Shown here piece after piece: positions 40,301 to 55,300 of a DNA stretch of 64,000 bases. The stretch's first letter is position 1; each line of letters opens with the position of its first letter. The notes beneath the pieces were generated by a model, which made no database searches, was not told where the DNA came from, and was given only the letters and a program-made list of their open reading frames with translations. This stretch comes from Echinococcus granulosus (lineage: Eukaryota; Platyhelminthes; Cestoda; Cyclophyllidea; Taeniidae): NCBI RefSeq assembly GCF_000524195.1, contig NW_020170382.1:1363107-1427106 (forward strand). Direction: 5' to 3'. The position numbers were made by a program, and so were the translations under genes.

Positions 40301-43300
40301 TCAGACAATCAATGGAAAAGCCTTAAGTACGGACGTCCCTATTGGCCACGTACGGCGAGGGCGTAACGCTGATGGTGGCTAGGGCGTAGAGCCTGCCCTG
40401 GTGTCGCGCCATTATTTTCGTTAGGTATGACTATAGCAGCTGGCTAGCCTCGTCCTTAGAGTGATTATTGGTGTACTTAAGGTACATCTATCCGTGATAT
40501 GACCCAATCAAGGCGGGGGGGGGGGACTGACCATCTGTTGAAAACTTCTAGAAAGTCGAATAGGAACATGCTTTTAGATTTGCAGACAACCCCAGCAGCT
40601 TGCAGTAGACACTCACCTCCTGTACCGGGTGGTTGAACAACCCAGGCCATGCAGCCACACTGAGTAGTTCTGGTCAAAAATAGACCGCTGACCGTACACC
40701 ACGCGCTTTTCGTAAGTGGTAATGCGGTTTTGACCTGTGTTTTACCAACCACATTTATCACCGGGTGTTTTTAAATTGTTCGTCTTTATATCATAATAGT
40801 TTTGTCTTCGGGATTACGTTCGAAATGCTTACAATTTGTTTTTCCTAGCCAATTCCTTTATTCCTATTTTGTTGGAATGTTAGTCTCGCCAATTCTTGAT
40901 ATTAACCATTTCGTTGCAGTGGCTTTTAAGCCCATTCACAAGTGTTCATTTTAATTGTACCAAGTCAGAAAACCTGCCGCTAATTCGCGCCTCAACCATA
41001 ACTGCCTTTACCTCCTTCACATCTAAACTTTTTTTTTAATTGTTGGATCGTTTATCAAAACGAACTTTCTCGAAGCGCCGAAGTTTTTTTTCAACCGTCA
41101 CACCCTTGCAAGCTAGGCAGTTCTGTCGTCTTCTTTGTTGCCTCCTATGGGTACCTACTGACACACTCCCCCGTTGTCTCAAAAAAAGCAACCATTCAAA
41201 AGGTAGGCAAACACAACAAGAGGTGTCATTAGCGAAATGCGTGCCAGTGAAATGTCAACCCATCAGGCAGTGTGCTTAAGGCAGTCAGGCGTTTCGCACT
41301 TTGTTAATTGTGCAATTAGATGCAAATGACGCAGGCATCTACGATTACGGCAAAAGTGATGTTTACTACGTTCCACTGTGTTAATGCTTTTCATTCATCC
41401 CTCGCATTGTGGCCGAGCTGCACAGTGTACGTTTCCAGCGCCGCCTCCGGAGTAGTTACGCTTACAATTAAGTCAGATTCCTACATACTGTAAATCAAAA
41501 GAAGCCGTAATGCAAGGACCTCTCTCCTTCCCAGTGACTATGCGAAATGAGCTGTAAGGCTAAGCGTTGGATACAACCCCTATGGTCGGGAGCGTCTGAA
41601 AACAGACTTTTGAGTAACACATTTTGTTCGGTGCTCGATCTGAATGCACTGATTTAACACCTGTAAAGCAATTAAAGCGAGTCCGTGGTCTCCCTCGTGT
41701 GTTTGTGCTCTTCTCTAAATGTAATGCTGATCTTACCGCCATTTCGAAAATGACAAGCACTTCTCTTCCAGAAGCCTCGGAAACTGCTAGGCTACTTTGT
41801 GAAATTGGCGAAGCAATATTCAAAGTGAGAGATACATTCTGCCTGTTAACGCAACTCATGGGTGAGAAGTGATCCTCTTTCAAGGAAACGTCCTTTTCCA
41901 GCTTGAAGGTAACCTCCAGAATGCTGCCTTAGGAACTTGGCAAGATCTAATGGCCGGTCATCACTATTTGTCAGTTGGATTTTGTGTGCTCCCTCAGTGA
42001 AGCCATCACGAGAATATTTACTCTGAAAGTGAGGTCCTATCAAATGTCATGACCCCGTGAATGAGCGCTGACTTCCTATCAAATGTCAGGAAGGTTGAAT
42101 TTGTGGATTCGGATTTTGTCGCACTTACAAATGGGTTTCCAAAAATTTCAATAAGTCAAATCTTCAAGTGGAATAGTTTAGGGTAAATTATGCCGTCCCT
42201 TCTCATTCATTCCATCGGTTTTCGTCCGCCCTTAAATTAACTAGCAAAGCCTACAATTCCTCTTCCTTCAAGCCGTTATAATTTCCAAATGAATTTTTTT
42301 AACCGAAAGCACCTTTTTATATTACTGAGAGAACAGCAAGATTTACACTTTTAGTGGTTGGCTACCTCGTAAATGATTAGCAATTTGTAATCGTGGGCTT
42401 CATTTCTGTTACACTTTTTGTAACAGAAATAAGAGAAATGCAAGGAGCTTCTTCTACCATTTTACTGGTGGATATAATCACCGTTATGGTCTATCTCTCA
42501 TCCTTTCTCAACACAGCATACCCTTACTGCGAATTCCTCTTCTATTCAACGTTTTATCTTTGGAAGCCGTGTGGAAGATCCGGCTCTATTTACCTTTGTT
42601 TCTTGCCCAAAAATAGGTCTTTTGGGAATGAAACTGTGCGCATCCTAGATGTGTGGTTTGAGTGGATGGTTTGGGGCAATTAAGGGCATTTTCATTCATC
42701 ATTTCTCATCACTGTTCAGTCTGTCAATTAGTCAGCGAACAATTTGACGGAGTGGACGTTTTTTAGGATCAAATGCTGAGTAATACATCGGTAGCCTTAA
42801 AAGCTTAGCGTTACTGCAGGCACAGGCGGGTTCAAATGGTCTCCACCAGATTCAGTCGCCATATGAGACTTCCTCACGAACTCCATCGGAAGCCGTGCAA
42901 GTTCCTTTAATAACTTGGTATGTATATATGGCTGTTTAAAGTATCGGTGACATATAGCGAGGATCCAGTTTGGTTTTCTGGGTATGTTCAATATCGTGGC
43001 TATTCTGGAGCATTTTTACGCGTTGCTGATCGCACTTACTGCATCTACACTCCAGGAACTCGCATGTAAGACTCCAGAAACCTAACTTTTTTTTGAAACA
43101 GACGTGTTTTAGTCATCAAGTTTATTCATTTTTTTGGGTGATAGCTGTTAACGTCTCCTTAAAAATCCTGCCTTTATCTGACCGAACCTCGTAATCAGAC
43201 AGGTTACTTTGTCATGTTACGTATACTTGAAGCCAGGGCGGGTCCTTAGTTCAATCTCATTCATTTTATTGCTCTTGTATTTAAAGGGGGATTTGCCGAA

Positions 43301-46300
43301 AATAGTCAATTTGGTAAAGTTGAAACCCATTGGGATGCGGTTTCTTTTCCAAAAAGTCGAAACAAAAAAATAGTCTCCCTCCATGGTGGACGTGATCTGC
43401 TCTCGGTCGAACTGACGCGGAACTAATCCGGAACGATAAAGACGGCGCCTACCAACCTTATTACACCTCTATCATAATCACTTCATACGTCTGCTATCAG
43501 CGGCATGCGTTGTTTGGCCCGTGTTTATCAGTCTATGCCAGTGGCCATACAAAATTGCGTGTCGCGAACAAATTGGTCGAGGTTGTGACGGTGAGGCGAT
43601 GAGTTGTTCTTTTTTTCAAGCTTTATCGGCTATAAATCAAGCAGCAAAACATTGAGAATTCGGCAGCCGACTCGCCTTTGAAATTGGCAGTGAACGTGGT
43701 GAGAAGAATTCATGGAGTACTTTAACTTGCTCAAACACCTGTCCTATTTGCGTCTTTGTTTATAATTTGATTCGGACACTTCAGTTGAGTTGCAGTTCAA
43801 CTTATTGACGGGGATTGTGCTTCGTGTTCACATTTTTAACGAAGTGTGCTGTGAGGATGTGACCTGAATTCCACGTGCACACATGCCGTTGAAGGTGGAT
43901 GGAATATGGGCTTTGCAAGACAAAACCCTATTCATTGAGGAGCAGAAGGTGAAAAAAACGCCAAATTTCAATATTCAGTTCTTTCTATCCAGTACACAAT
44001 CAACCGGGGAGGGGATAGGTTTAAGTACAATAACTTTTATATGGGGCTTAGAGGAACCCACACAAGTCTTTTGCGTTGGATATACCCAAATTTGGAGTAT
44101 GAAATGCATTTCTTTTACGTTCATTAGATGATTTTTTATTGCAGATAGCGTGAAGTTCATCGTTTGACTAAAAGTGCCTTGCGAGGGAACAGACTTGTGC
44201 TACGAATATAAATTATTTTCGTCCTGATTCATAAAGTGCAAATTTCATGGCCCTCTATCGTTTTATCCGGGTCAAGTAGGCAGAACTTTTTAGCAAATCC
44301 TACAATTGACACCATTTCATCACGTGCTGCTGTCGGGATGTTTAGAGAGGAAAAAGTCCACGGCTTGGAGATCTGCACACCGCAGCCTCCTTTTTGCCGA
44401 TCAGTCCTTTCAAATTAGTCTTCAATTTTGGTGAGTCGCCAGGCGGACTTTTTTCGTACTTTTTTTTGCCGCAGTCATTCTTCTCGAGCATTTATACTTG
44501 TGATTCAGGTTCGGAGAACGTTCGTCGTTCAACTGAAAAAGGCAGAAAGAGCTCAACGCCTGTTTAGGCGTAGATCCTTAAAATTCCCATCCTTTGTCGC
44601 TCATAATTGAGTTTCTGTGCTGCCTTCTAAACATCTCCATTTTTGGGAATGAAAGTGACGATTTGAAACCGCTTATTTCTGTTTTGAAGAACACTGCCGC
44701 TTATCAAAAGTCGACATTTATGCAGACCACTCTTTTCCTTTTTTGTTCAGAAGGAACTTTGAAAATCGCCTTCTTGAATTATTCTATTTTAATCGCATCA
44801 CCATGAGGGCCGTTGTGAAGAGGTAACCTCTTCCCACTTTTTCATGTTGAAATGCATCAAGACCACGCTGCAAATCGACTGATTTCTTTTCAAACTAGAA
44901 TAACCGCTGTATTCGGCCATCAGGAAGGTGCTCACTTCACCACCCCCCCTCTTCCGTCACCTTTTCCCATCTCTAGACGCTCGGACTCAGTTTATGCGCA
45001 GTTCGTTTTATGTGAGGAACATGCTCGTCATCACTTGCGAGTTTGTTTTATTTTTGTTCCATAACTAGAGCTCCAACTACTGCTAATATCAGCCGTCGCA
45101 TTACTTCACCACCGAACCACCCTTTTTCTACCATCTCGACCTGCCGCCTTCCTGTAAGGTAGGGTCATGGCCACATGTTAGGTAAAAATTCCTAGTAAAC
45201 AAACTCCTCCACTTGTCTTTGCGTGGATCAAGGACATCCTCATGCGTTAAGTGGACTTAAGTGCTGTGTTCCCACCACCAGCGGTTCGTTCGATGAGGTG
45301 AAATGATATGCACTGACGCCATATTTTCCTCTCACTTTGAAGGCCACTGCTTGTCGACTGTCGACCCTCTGGATCACCATCGCTAATGACGGCTTGAAGG
45401 TGACTTCCGCATGTATGGGATGTGAGAATTCAAACCCCTTCCACTTTTCGTTATCTCGAATCCATACTTTGATTTATGTTCTCCAGAGTTGCCATCTAGA
45501 AGCAATATCAAGTACCATGGTATGGTAGACCAATTTTTCCAACCATCTTTTATGTGTTCCTAGTACTTGTTGAATTTCAATCGCGATCTATCTTACCACT
45601 TCCGCGTTTGTATTATAATTGATGATTTGTAAGGTGCCTCTTATGTAACGTCAAAGTCGATGTTAAATGATAGACGATGCGATTAATCCCACGCATTGAT
45701 GTCGCAATATTTTCGGTTTCATAAAACTGCATCGTACATCTTTTTAATTATTATGTTGATTGTCCCATAACATGCACCTCAAGCGTTTACACCTTTCATC
45801 AAGTTGATCGGATTACAAAACTGAGGGTGATCTATGTGAGGCCATTAAGTGTTGACTATACTATCCTCTTGACACGTTTACTGGTGGTGTCTCTCGGAGA
45901 AAATTCAATCTACTGCAACCCAAACATTTTATTGTGTTAGTTCGACATAAATTTACTCCTCCTTCTTCTCTTACATTCCGGATCGCTTCACTTACTTTTA
46001 ATGAAATGTTTTGCCTATATGTGACTTGTGGGCTCGGATAAGGAGACTGGTTGGCAGCACATGCGTTAAGTTTAAAAACAGCACCTCCGAGATGGTAAAT
46101 AAAGCATTTATAGTACCTTTTCGTTAATTAGAAGGATGTAGCTTCATCACCATTCCACCTGCATGTTTTGGTTGGCGCCGTTTTCAAGTATTGTTTTTTG
46201 AACCTTTTGCAGCGCCTCGAGTGGCAGAGGAGGTACCCTATGTTCACTTATTCGACACCTTCATTTAGGTATCGTAGACACCTCTGCAACGAAACTTTTC

Positions 46301-49300
46301 CAGATGGTTCATGGCTATTGTTGCTTTGGTTGTTAATCACATTCTCGTAGAACAGGGAATTGGGGTAGTTGTTATGGGACATCGCTGATACTCCCATCTG
46401 TAGTGCATGCACTTCTTCCGTCCTGCTAAGGCTTAACATCCAGCTGTAGAAACTAGGATAGCTATTCATTTAAGGATCGAGTTCACTTTCCACTGCCACA
46501 AATGTAGCGCCTCGAAACTTCCCTAAAGACGATACTGGGGCGGAATATGTATTGCCGACGTACAGAAGGGCTGGAGGCTATTGGCATGGCCTGGAGACCA
46601 TTCCCCCAGAGGAAGTACAAAGTGGAACATTAAGTGCCCACAAAACCAAAATGAAGGGTTAGACAAATAATACTATCCACCTTATTTATGAATACGAGTT
46701 TCATCGTGTAGCCGCAATGTTGCAGCATGGATAGTTTGAAAGCTTAAGTGAATTGGTTGGAATATTCGCCTCTTAGTAATGCACATATAGTAACGAAATC
46801 AAGAAAAATTGTTAGAGCTTATTTGATACTTTGAAAGTAAAAATGGGTTTTACTTTCACATCCCTACTTTTCATTTCTTAACAAGGGGAGTTCAAATAGA
46901 TGACCTTCCCACCTCTTCATTTCCCAATGATAAATGTGCACTGTTCCTTCACCTTGTCGCCCTCCCGAGTAATGATTGATACCTCTACCCACTGTAGGTG
47001 ACACGTGACCGCCTTTTGTCTCGATGGCCCAAGGAGGGGCGTGGACCCGTATCCCCAGGCACCCCCATCGGATCAGGCTATCCTGGAGGTGAGCTTCGAT
47101 TCAGGCTTTGTTTTTAGCACTCCTCTGTAGTTCCATGTGCAGCAGAAACCTAGCATAGTATATGTTATGAATCTCCTGTGTTCCTGATGTTCTACCATTG
47201 CATCAGGAGTGATGTAGGACTTATCCATACCTTCATACTTTTCTGAACTTTGCTCATGCCCGTCTTGAGGAGGTTAAACGATCGCTTCTTGGAAGCTTTC
47301 AGGTAGTGCTTGCAAACAATTCAAAACTTTCAACCTTTGTTTATGGTTTCACAGTGCGTCCTCCTTGTATAAAAAGTTGAGTTTTTACGCAGTTTCCTTC
47401 TTGTAAAAACAAAACAAGTAAGAATTATTTGGGTGATATCTGGGGAAGAAATGGTGAATGCGGCAAAGCTTTTCATTCCAGTTGACATAATCTCTCTCTC
47501 CCCGTGGTTTTGCTTCATCCAACCTCTAAGCTACTTTACTTAATCACAGCATCCCTGACTTTTCCTGGAATACTCTCCGTACCTGTTCGTGATAGCCAGA
47601 GCTCATTAAAATGAGAAGCTTTTTTACCCACACTTCGTCCTACCGATTAAGGTGTTCTGTACAGAAATGCTTTCATCTCGTTGTTTGACTCATGTTACAA
47701 TGCTTCTTGTGCCAAACGGGTTTTTCAGACACCTAAAGGCTACTGCAATGTGTCCTTGAGCTACTTCAATCTTTCGTGCAATATTTTTGAACTATTTCTC
47801 AACTTCATCGGCATTACCAGACACGAAGTTTTCATTCTCACCTGATTGCCTATATGCTCACAGTGTTTTGGGGATTCTTTGTCACAACCCTCCTACCTTT
47901 TCATTGTAGAATTGGCATTCAGATTCTTAAAAATGCTACTTTTAATGTTTGGTAAATCTCTTCTTGTTGGACGCTTTTGTGAACAGCACAATGTTTAAGG
48001 ACCCTCCGTTCTGTACTTATCTCTGAATGGAATCTTCTGCCAAATCAATCTCTTTATGACCCCCCTCTTTCGCTCATATATTGAAATTCTCTTGTTCCAG
48101 CGTCCGCCTCATTTCAGAGCCTAGTAGCTATTAGGAGTGATTGCAGAAGTGCACTTCCGTGCCTGTTTGATAATCACCAACCAAATCGTATAAACACCAA
48201 GTAGAACTTATCCTATAACTTGAAGACTTGGTCAACACCCCATTTCTGACTTTGGGATGTCACATTTCCGCATTCAAATAGTTCTGTTACTATTTGCGAT
48301 TGCAGGACAAGAACAGTTTATTAATGTCGCTTTTGTCTTACAATAATTCAATTTCCTAGTCGCTCCAGTAGTACTGGAAATGTGCTCGGTCCTGTAAAGC
48401 ACTTTTACACGCAGCATACCCTCGATTGTTCGTGCTAAGCGCTCTGCAAGGAATCACAGATAACCGAAAAGTAGTCGGTGTATTTAAATTCTACGACATA
48501 ACTTGGTGAGGAAAACGTTGAAAGGAAATGCTGCGCATGCGGTAGCAAAGAAATAGCCAAAAGACACTGAAAAATAATTGGTGCGTAGACCCAGTTGGTA
48601 ATCACTGTTATCAGAAATGTCTTTTGCCGTAGTGTGCATCGCTGGGGTCGCAGTTGGTCACTAAAAGCGCGGAGGATGTCAACATGTTCTGGGCGCGCAG
48701 AAAGCTGATTGAGCGGTGCTGAGATTGAAATAGCTTCACAGAGGAGAAATAAATAAAACTTTGTAGAGTGATGCGAGAAGCGGAGTTGCATAAGTCGCAG
48801 AATGGCGAGTCGAGAGTCCACTGTACTACAAATTGTACTGAGCTTCTGTGCTTATTCACTAATTTCAATTTCCCGGTTACAAATTATTGGCCATATTACT
48901 GTTAGTAGTTCTGTGTCAAGGTACTATCTCATTCACTCTTGGTTACCGAAACGGCTTTTTCTTCTCCAAACCATCTTCAATTATGTGTCAAAAGTATGGA
49001 ACTGTTTCCAGTTCTGTTTAACGAATCCAACGGGACCTCGATCTGTCCCATTACTTGAATGCAAATTCAAAGAGGTATTTACTCTGCAGCTCAAAAAATC
49101 TACTGACCAATCCATCTTTACATCTTTTTACTCATTTATTATTTCTGTATTCATTTATTTGTTGTTATTACTCCAGGTGAGATGGAAGTACTCCACACAG
49201 CCTCTAAAATGGCTTCAAATCTGCCTTTGCACCTGGATTCAGCCGTCTTTAGACGCATAACCAATGGTATATATCTCCCTAATGTGTCACTTATCCCCCC

Positions 49301-52300
49301 TTGAGAAACTTTTTTTGAGAATTAGTTTTGTGCTTAGTCCCTCAATTGTCGAGTATTTGGTATTTAGTTCTCGGAATACCTCATCGCGGTGGCTTCTTGT
49401 AAACTATGGAGAAGGGCTTTGTTACATGCATGTAATTATCTATATGCATGAACTATGAAGGACGAATAGAGCAGGGTTCTCTTCTTTCTGCCTCCTACCA
49501 CTTTTCTCTTATTTGGCATCCACCCGTTGAATGTTATTCCAGCTTGTCTGATTCATGAACCGAGTTTTACTTGAATGCAGTGCTCCAGCAGGCTCTTGAA
49601 GATTGTTGTATAGCACTTGAAGGAGGTGCGCTAGTGATAAGCACCGCTTAGAAATGGCTTAAATGGACCATTCACACTTAAAGATAAGTCACGTATTGAG
49701 GATGTATCGCGCTCAGAAAGACTCTCTAGTCTTGATAACACTATAGAATAAATTAACCTGTCGTCATTGAGTAGAATGATCCGAGATTAAGAACGATTTG
49801 CAGTCATTTTTTATGGTCGTGGGTGATGAGGGAACAAGTTAGGCAAATAGCTACCATATGTCATTCATTGACAGACGCCGGACAAAGCTTTTAAGATTAC
49901 CGATTTGTTGTTTACTATTTCACTTTAAAAAAATGTCAACTTAGATTGTTTGGTGACTGACAGACAGACTGGACTGTGATGAGGGATGGTGAACAAACAT
50001 ATCCCCGATCATCCTCAAACCATCCACTCACAGCATATCGCACAGCCCAAAAATACGGACAACTTCATTCTCAGATAACCGACTTTTCTCTCTCTCTCTC
50101 CCCGTCTGTTTATATGTGTGTGCGTGCATGTGGTACGCCGCGATGGCATTATTCATCTGCCAAAAGCCAAAGAGCAGTTACGGCTGTATCTCGGTGCCAA
50201 CCGATGCTGCTGTTTCACCAGGTGATAATTATCACATTCACTTGACACCAGCAGTGGAAAAGCACACGGTTTCGTGGAGAGTAGCGTAGGCGACAGTTGT
50301 ATAGAGCCATACTTTCATGGCTTCTAAAGCCGAAACAGTGTGTGAAAGTGGACTTCACAGTAAACGTATAGCACGTTTGGAAAAGGCAAGAGATAGATTG
50401 AAATGGCGATTATATCCGACAGTAAAGTAGTAGAAGAAACTCCTTGCATTTCCTTCATTTCTGTTACGAAGAAATCTAAGAATTCATTTGGCTATTTTAA
50501 AAATGGGCTACCATTACCTTGAATGGAGCTTTACTGCAACCTTCTTCAAGGTTTAGCATTCAATATGAGAGAAAACGTTACGCAGCTGAACACTTTGAAC
50601 TTGCCACATTTTTATCTACTGTTCGTAAGCATTTGTTTTTCGTTTCATTTTAAATGTTAATCTGGTGAGTTCTTATTGCGGTTTGAAGGTTACATTTGTG
50701 GATGACGTCAAAACTAAATAGCTGGGCTCCAAAGCTTTTTTTTCAGGATATTCACACCGTTTATCATTTCTTCCATGGAAGTGGGACTTTAGCACGGCAG
50801 CTGCATGGTTGCGAAGTTCATTGGACTTTGTATAGTCAGTGCCAAAAAGTTGTTGAGCAGCAAGAACTAATTGATGGTTATAAAGTAGCTTTTACCAGCT
50901 CCCACGTTACACCCATGTAAAAAGATGGTTTTCAAGGCATGGCTTCTTTTCCAGTGGCGAGGATGTGGCATGCATCAATTTATTTTCGCGAGTAGTTGTC
51001 ATTTTTTTTTTTCATTTTTTACTCTCTTTTAATGTAGTGGGATTCCAACAGCGGTCAAGTAGCTAGGACGGTATACGACGCAACTGTTCATTCATTTTCG
51101 TTCACACAGATTTGTGACGTCGTTTTTTGTCATCTAAATGACGCTGAATAGAATGTGCATTGGAAAAGTGGGTGGTTGCACTGAAAAACTCAAAACTTTG
51201 TCCTAAGTACAATGTGACTTAAAATTAATTCAAAAACCGATTGAAGTTTGGGTATGCTTCCACAAGGAATAATTTGGTAACATTAACATTCGTATGTCAA
51301 TTGAAAGGCGAAAGGGATGTAGTGTAGCTCCCTGAAACTTCTTTGAAGACGGGAGAAGATATTATGTTCGGGCAAAATATGTGTTGCCGACGTAGAGAAG
51401 GGCTACTGGTATGGCTCAGAGGCCATGTCGCCCAGCAAAAATACAAAAGTGGAGCTTTAAGTGTCTTCGAAACCAAAACGAAGAGTTAAACAAATAGGAT
51501 ATTGCATAGTCCTCCCCCCTCTATTTCGCATCATTCTCGACGCTCCCCTTGGTCAGCCTCCTCGTCGGTCATCACAACGCAATCGGTGCTGTAAGAAAAA
51601 CACTCACAGGCCAACCGTGTCAGTCATCAAATTGTCCTGAGACTGGGAAGATACTTGACCACAGCTTCACTGATCTCTCTTGACAATTCTACTAAATCTG
51701 GTGTTGTCTTCCTTATGGAAACTGTTTTGGGGGACTAGGGAATGTGTCGGCCGGCCATCGCACGTGTTCATCACTAGGCCCAGGAACGCTGGCCCAAAAG
51801 CAGAGCTAAATAACAAAGGACGGGATTTAGCATAATTCCGTGATGGTAGGGTTTCGCCCTTATCCCTCCATGCTGCTCTGCTCTCCAGTACTGCCTAGCC
51901 ATATCTATCTAGACCACCCAGATGGTTCACTGCCACGTCTAGTGTCGCTTCAATTGTTAATCGTATTCCTACAGGATACGTGACTGGAGTGGTTACCGAA
52001 GGTAGACGTCAGTTTCAATGCTTCTGTTAGGGGTCTTCACAGGTTCTTACATCCGCAGCAGAAGCCCTTCTTTTGCCACATTAGTGCTTAGCATTTAGTA
52101 ATAGAAATCAGGGTATTTGTTCTTTGGGATACGAATCGTTTTCCTTTGCCACCAGTGCAGCGTCCTGACACTCCCTTGAAGAAGAATGAAAACATAATAT
52201 CAGGGCAGAATATACATATTTGGCATAAAGTAGGAATTAGAGCTACTGGCGTGGCTCTGAGATCAACCCACTCGGCGAAGGCATAATGTCGGAGCCCCTC

Positions 52301-55300
52301 AGTTAGACAGTCTTAAAGTTGATCTTTTAGAACGACAGAATTCATCTTCAGGCACTAAATCGTGAAAAAAAAGGACGGAATCCGTAATCAGTTGGGCAGC
52401 GGTAATGAGGTATTTCTTTTTGGAACTGTATACGTACACAAAAACGCGTTTTTCCTACCATCTTTTATTTGTGCAGATCCGGCAACCAAACAGTACCTGC
52501 AGATCTGCATGGATCCGATTTTGGGCTTCCCGCCGCTGGTTCGTTCCTCCTGGGCCACTGCCCAGACCTTACTGGGGGAGAGAGGAGTCAGGGTCGTGTG
52601 GTGAGTTTCTTGCCCTCCCCATCATCAATTCTCCTCTTCAACTAGTTCGACCAAGTAGTTGCGAAGATGTTGCATTGAAATCGTTTTTACCACTTTGTCA
52701 TTAGACCGATTGGAAGTGTTGGTCTCCTTATCAGTCTCGTTTCGTGGTAGTTTCTTGTTTATATCGAACCGTGTGAGTGTCAGGCGTTAATTGACAAAAA
52801 AGATGCAGTAGCTTTGTCTTTCTGTCTGAGACTATTTCATTGTGCCTTTCGATGAAGAAATTAACGAGAGAAATTTGGGGCATTAAATGTTGGAGCAGAA
52901 GAAGATCCAGACGCGTTTTTAGTACGAAGTAAAATGACATTTGCTTTAATTGCGTTTGACTAGGTGGGTTGTTTTAATCCTTCAGTGATTCAGCCTCCAC
53001 ATTAGTGACGTGAGATTTGGATCATGTTATCTGTGCTAGTAGTCCCCAACCCTTACTCCTAGACTCCCTAGAGTCTCAACGGTAACTGAACCTTCAAAAC
53101 CCGTCAAATATACAGGCAACATTTACTGTTATTTGCCCATAACTGCTAGCTGTTCCCGCTTTTCCATGTTTAATGGGCCTTTTCCACCATCCACATAAGG
53201 GATCTCCTATAACTCCACTCTTGATGCGACAATAGTTGGATTTGAAGCTCTTGACATGATGCTGTTTTTTGTTTATGCATTGTAATGGAACACAGAGGCG
53301 GTAAACTGAGTCGCTTTTTCGAGGGCGAAACCCTCACACTTCTCATTGTGATCAGCTACCTTCCTCTCACTGATAGTGTAACGTCAAGACTCCTTTACCT
53401 GTCAGCCACTTTTTTTCATTAATTTATAAATCCAAGTCAATTGTTCCTAGATCACATTGTTTGTGTGCACTTTTCCGTCTTAGGCGACTAGACGGCGTCA
53501 CTAAAATCCACATGTACGGTAAACTTATTGACACTACCAAATCATCATCTGGTGCAATTCTCATTAATTTGTGACCACTTTTGAGGGATAAAATTGGCGT
53601 GTGTTTTAGTAAAAGAATGCCTACATGTCTTTTAAACACTTCATTACAGATGATTCTCAGCTATTCGTCTGCTCTTTCCGAATCATGACATCTTAACAGC
53701 TAGTAGTAAAGCATACTGCCAACAATGCCCTCGAACAGTAAATGCGTATTTTTCATCATTCATATTAAAAAATTACACAAGTAAACTATTTGTGGATGAG
53801 GTAAATGTACCGGGATGGTCTGGAGGCCAGCCCACCCGGCGAAGGTACAATGGCAAAGCCCCTCCGTGACCCCTTTACCAAAACGGAGAGTTAAAAAGAA
53901 ACACCTAACATACTACATAGCTCCTCTCCTCTTTTGAGCGTCGTTTCCGGCGCTCTCCTTGGTCAATCTTCCGCGTCGACCATCACGACGTAATCGTTAC
54001 TTTACAAAACGTCCACGAACCAACCGTGCCAGTCACTGAAATTGCGTGCAACTGTGGAGGGGGGGGGAGTATCTGACTGCAACATCACTGATCCCTCTCG
54101 GCTTTTCAATAAAGGACGGGATTTAGCATAGTCTTGTGAAGGTGGGTTTCACCTTTATTCCTCCTTGCCCCCTTTTTTCTCACTTCAGTGCTGCCCAGAC
54201 ATTTCTCTCTAGGTCCTGTCTTGCTAGTAGCGAGGGGAAGGTGGTATTGAGTGTTCAGTTAATTGACATCTTCATACAGTAACGGTAGACAGCTCCGTAA
54301 GGAACTTCCCCAGACGGTTCATGGTTTGTGTTGCTTCCGTTGGCAATAGCTTTCCTGCAGGACACAGGACTGGGGTAGTTGCTGAAAGTTGACGTTATTT
54401 GCAGCCTTTTCTTAGGGTCGTTACCGACTCCCATCCACCGCATGCGTATTTCTTCTGCCCCACTAAGTCCTGTCAGCCAGTAGCAGAAATCAGGATAGAT
54501 GTCCTTTAGGATTGGGTTTGCTTTCGACTGCTACCAATGCATCGCCTCGAGACTTCCCTGAAGGTGAGAGAATACGTAATGCAGAACGAAAAGATGTTCT
54601 GCTGACCTATTGAAGGGTTGGGGGGCTACTGGTATGGCTCGGAGGCCAGCTCACCCGACGAAGGCCCCTTTATCAAAACCGATAGTTAAATAAACAACCA
54701 ACGCATTACAAATATGGGTTTTATTTTACTTGGCATTCTTTGATGAGATGTCACTTCTACCTGCATTTCCTTACTGACTTAGTGACGCTATTTGAGCAGC
54801 CCACCATTTTTTGTGTGTACCACCAAAATTCTGCCAGGAGCACTTTGCTAACGCGTCACTTCAGCCTTCTTCCATCCTATCAAATATCCCCGCCCCTAAT
54901 TTGAGTGTGATTTGTTCACCCGCACTGTAATATGCTTCAGAAGGGGCTGTATCAACGAAAAAGGGCAACTTTTTATGACCCTGTAGTTGTATTAGCACGG
55001 CAGTGCATGTAGTGTCAGCTCTTAGCGCCACTGCCTGCTGGACTTCTCTGATCTAAGCGCCTAAAGTGTCTGCCTTTTCAATTCTGTTTGCGATTGTGTG
55101 GGAGTAATTACCCCCGAATTAATCTCTCTATCAGTTTGCTTATTTAAGTAGGGAAGTTGCATCTCATCGACGAACAAACTTCCCTTCTGCCTCAGTTACA
55201 CTGGGTGATGGATTTTCACGTCCATCGTTATCGTGTTTTCTGCTACCTTTGTGTTCGTGTTTTTTTTGCTAATATTCCAGGTGTATGACTAAATTTGCTT

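Larger units (their letters stand above)
38668..46997. other. 8.3-kb RNASEH2A intron
   Basis: No exon of another gene is supported. It contains a poly-G run near 40518, a perfect hairpin at 42402-42430 and a repeat copy at 46.25-46.68 kb. Open frames up to about 107 codons have no recognisable similarity. Confidence 0.75.
47089..52476. other. 5.4-kb RNASEH2A intron
   Basis: Contains a (CT)n patch near 50085-50100, the uncertain hydrophobic frame at 48.4-48.8 kb and the long repeat copy 51.33-52.32 kb, which ends about 150 nt before exon 7. No other gene is supported. Confidence 0.7.

Noticed and set aside
40477..40761. 94-codon minus-strand frame in the large RNASEH2A intron
   Set aside because: No family, start context or splice partner was seen. 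It runs into a poly-G tract and may be old repeat sequence, but I could not tie it to the repeat family described.
51330..52320. LTR retrotransposon
   Set aside because: The tail-body-tail layout is suggestive, but no gag or pol frame, primer-binding site or polypurine tract was found, and the tails lack TG..CA ends.
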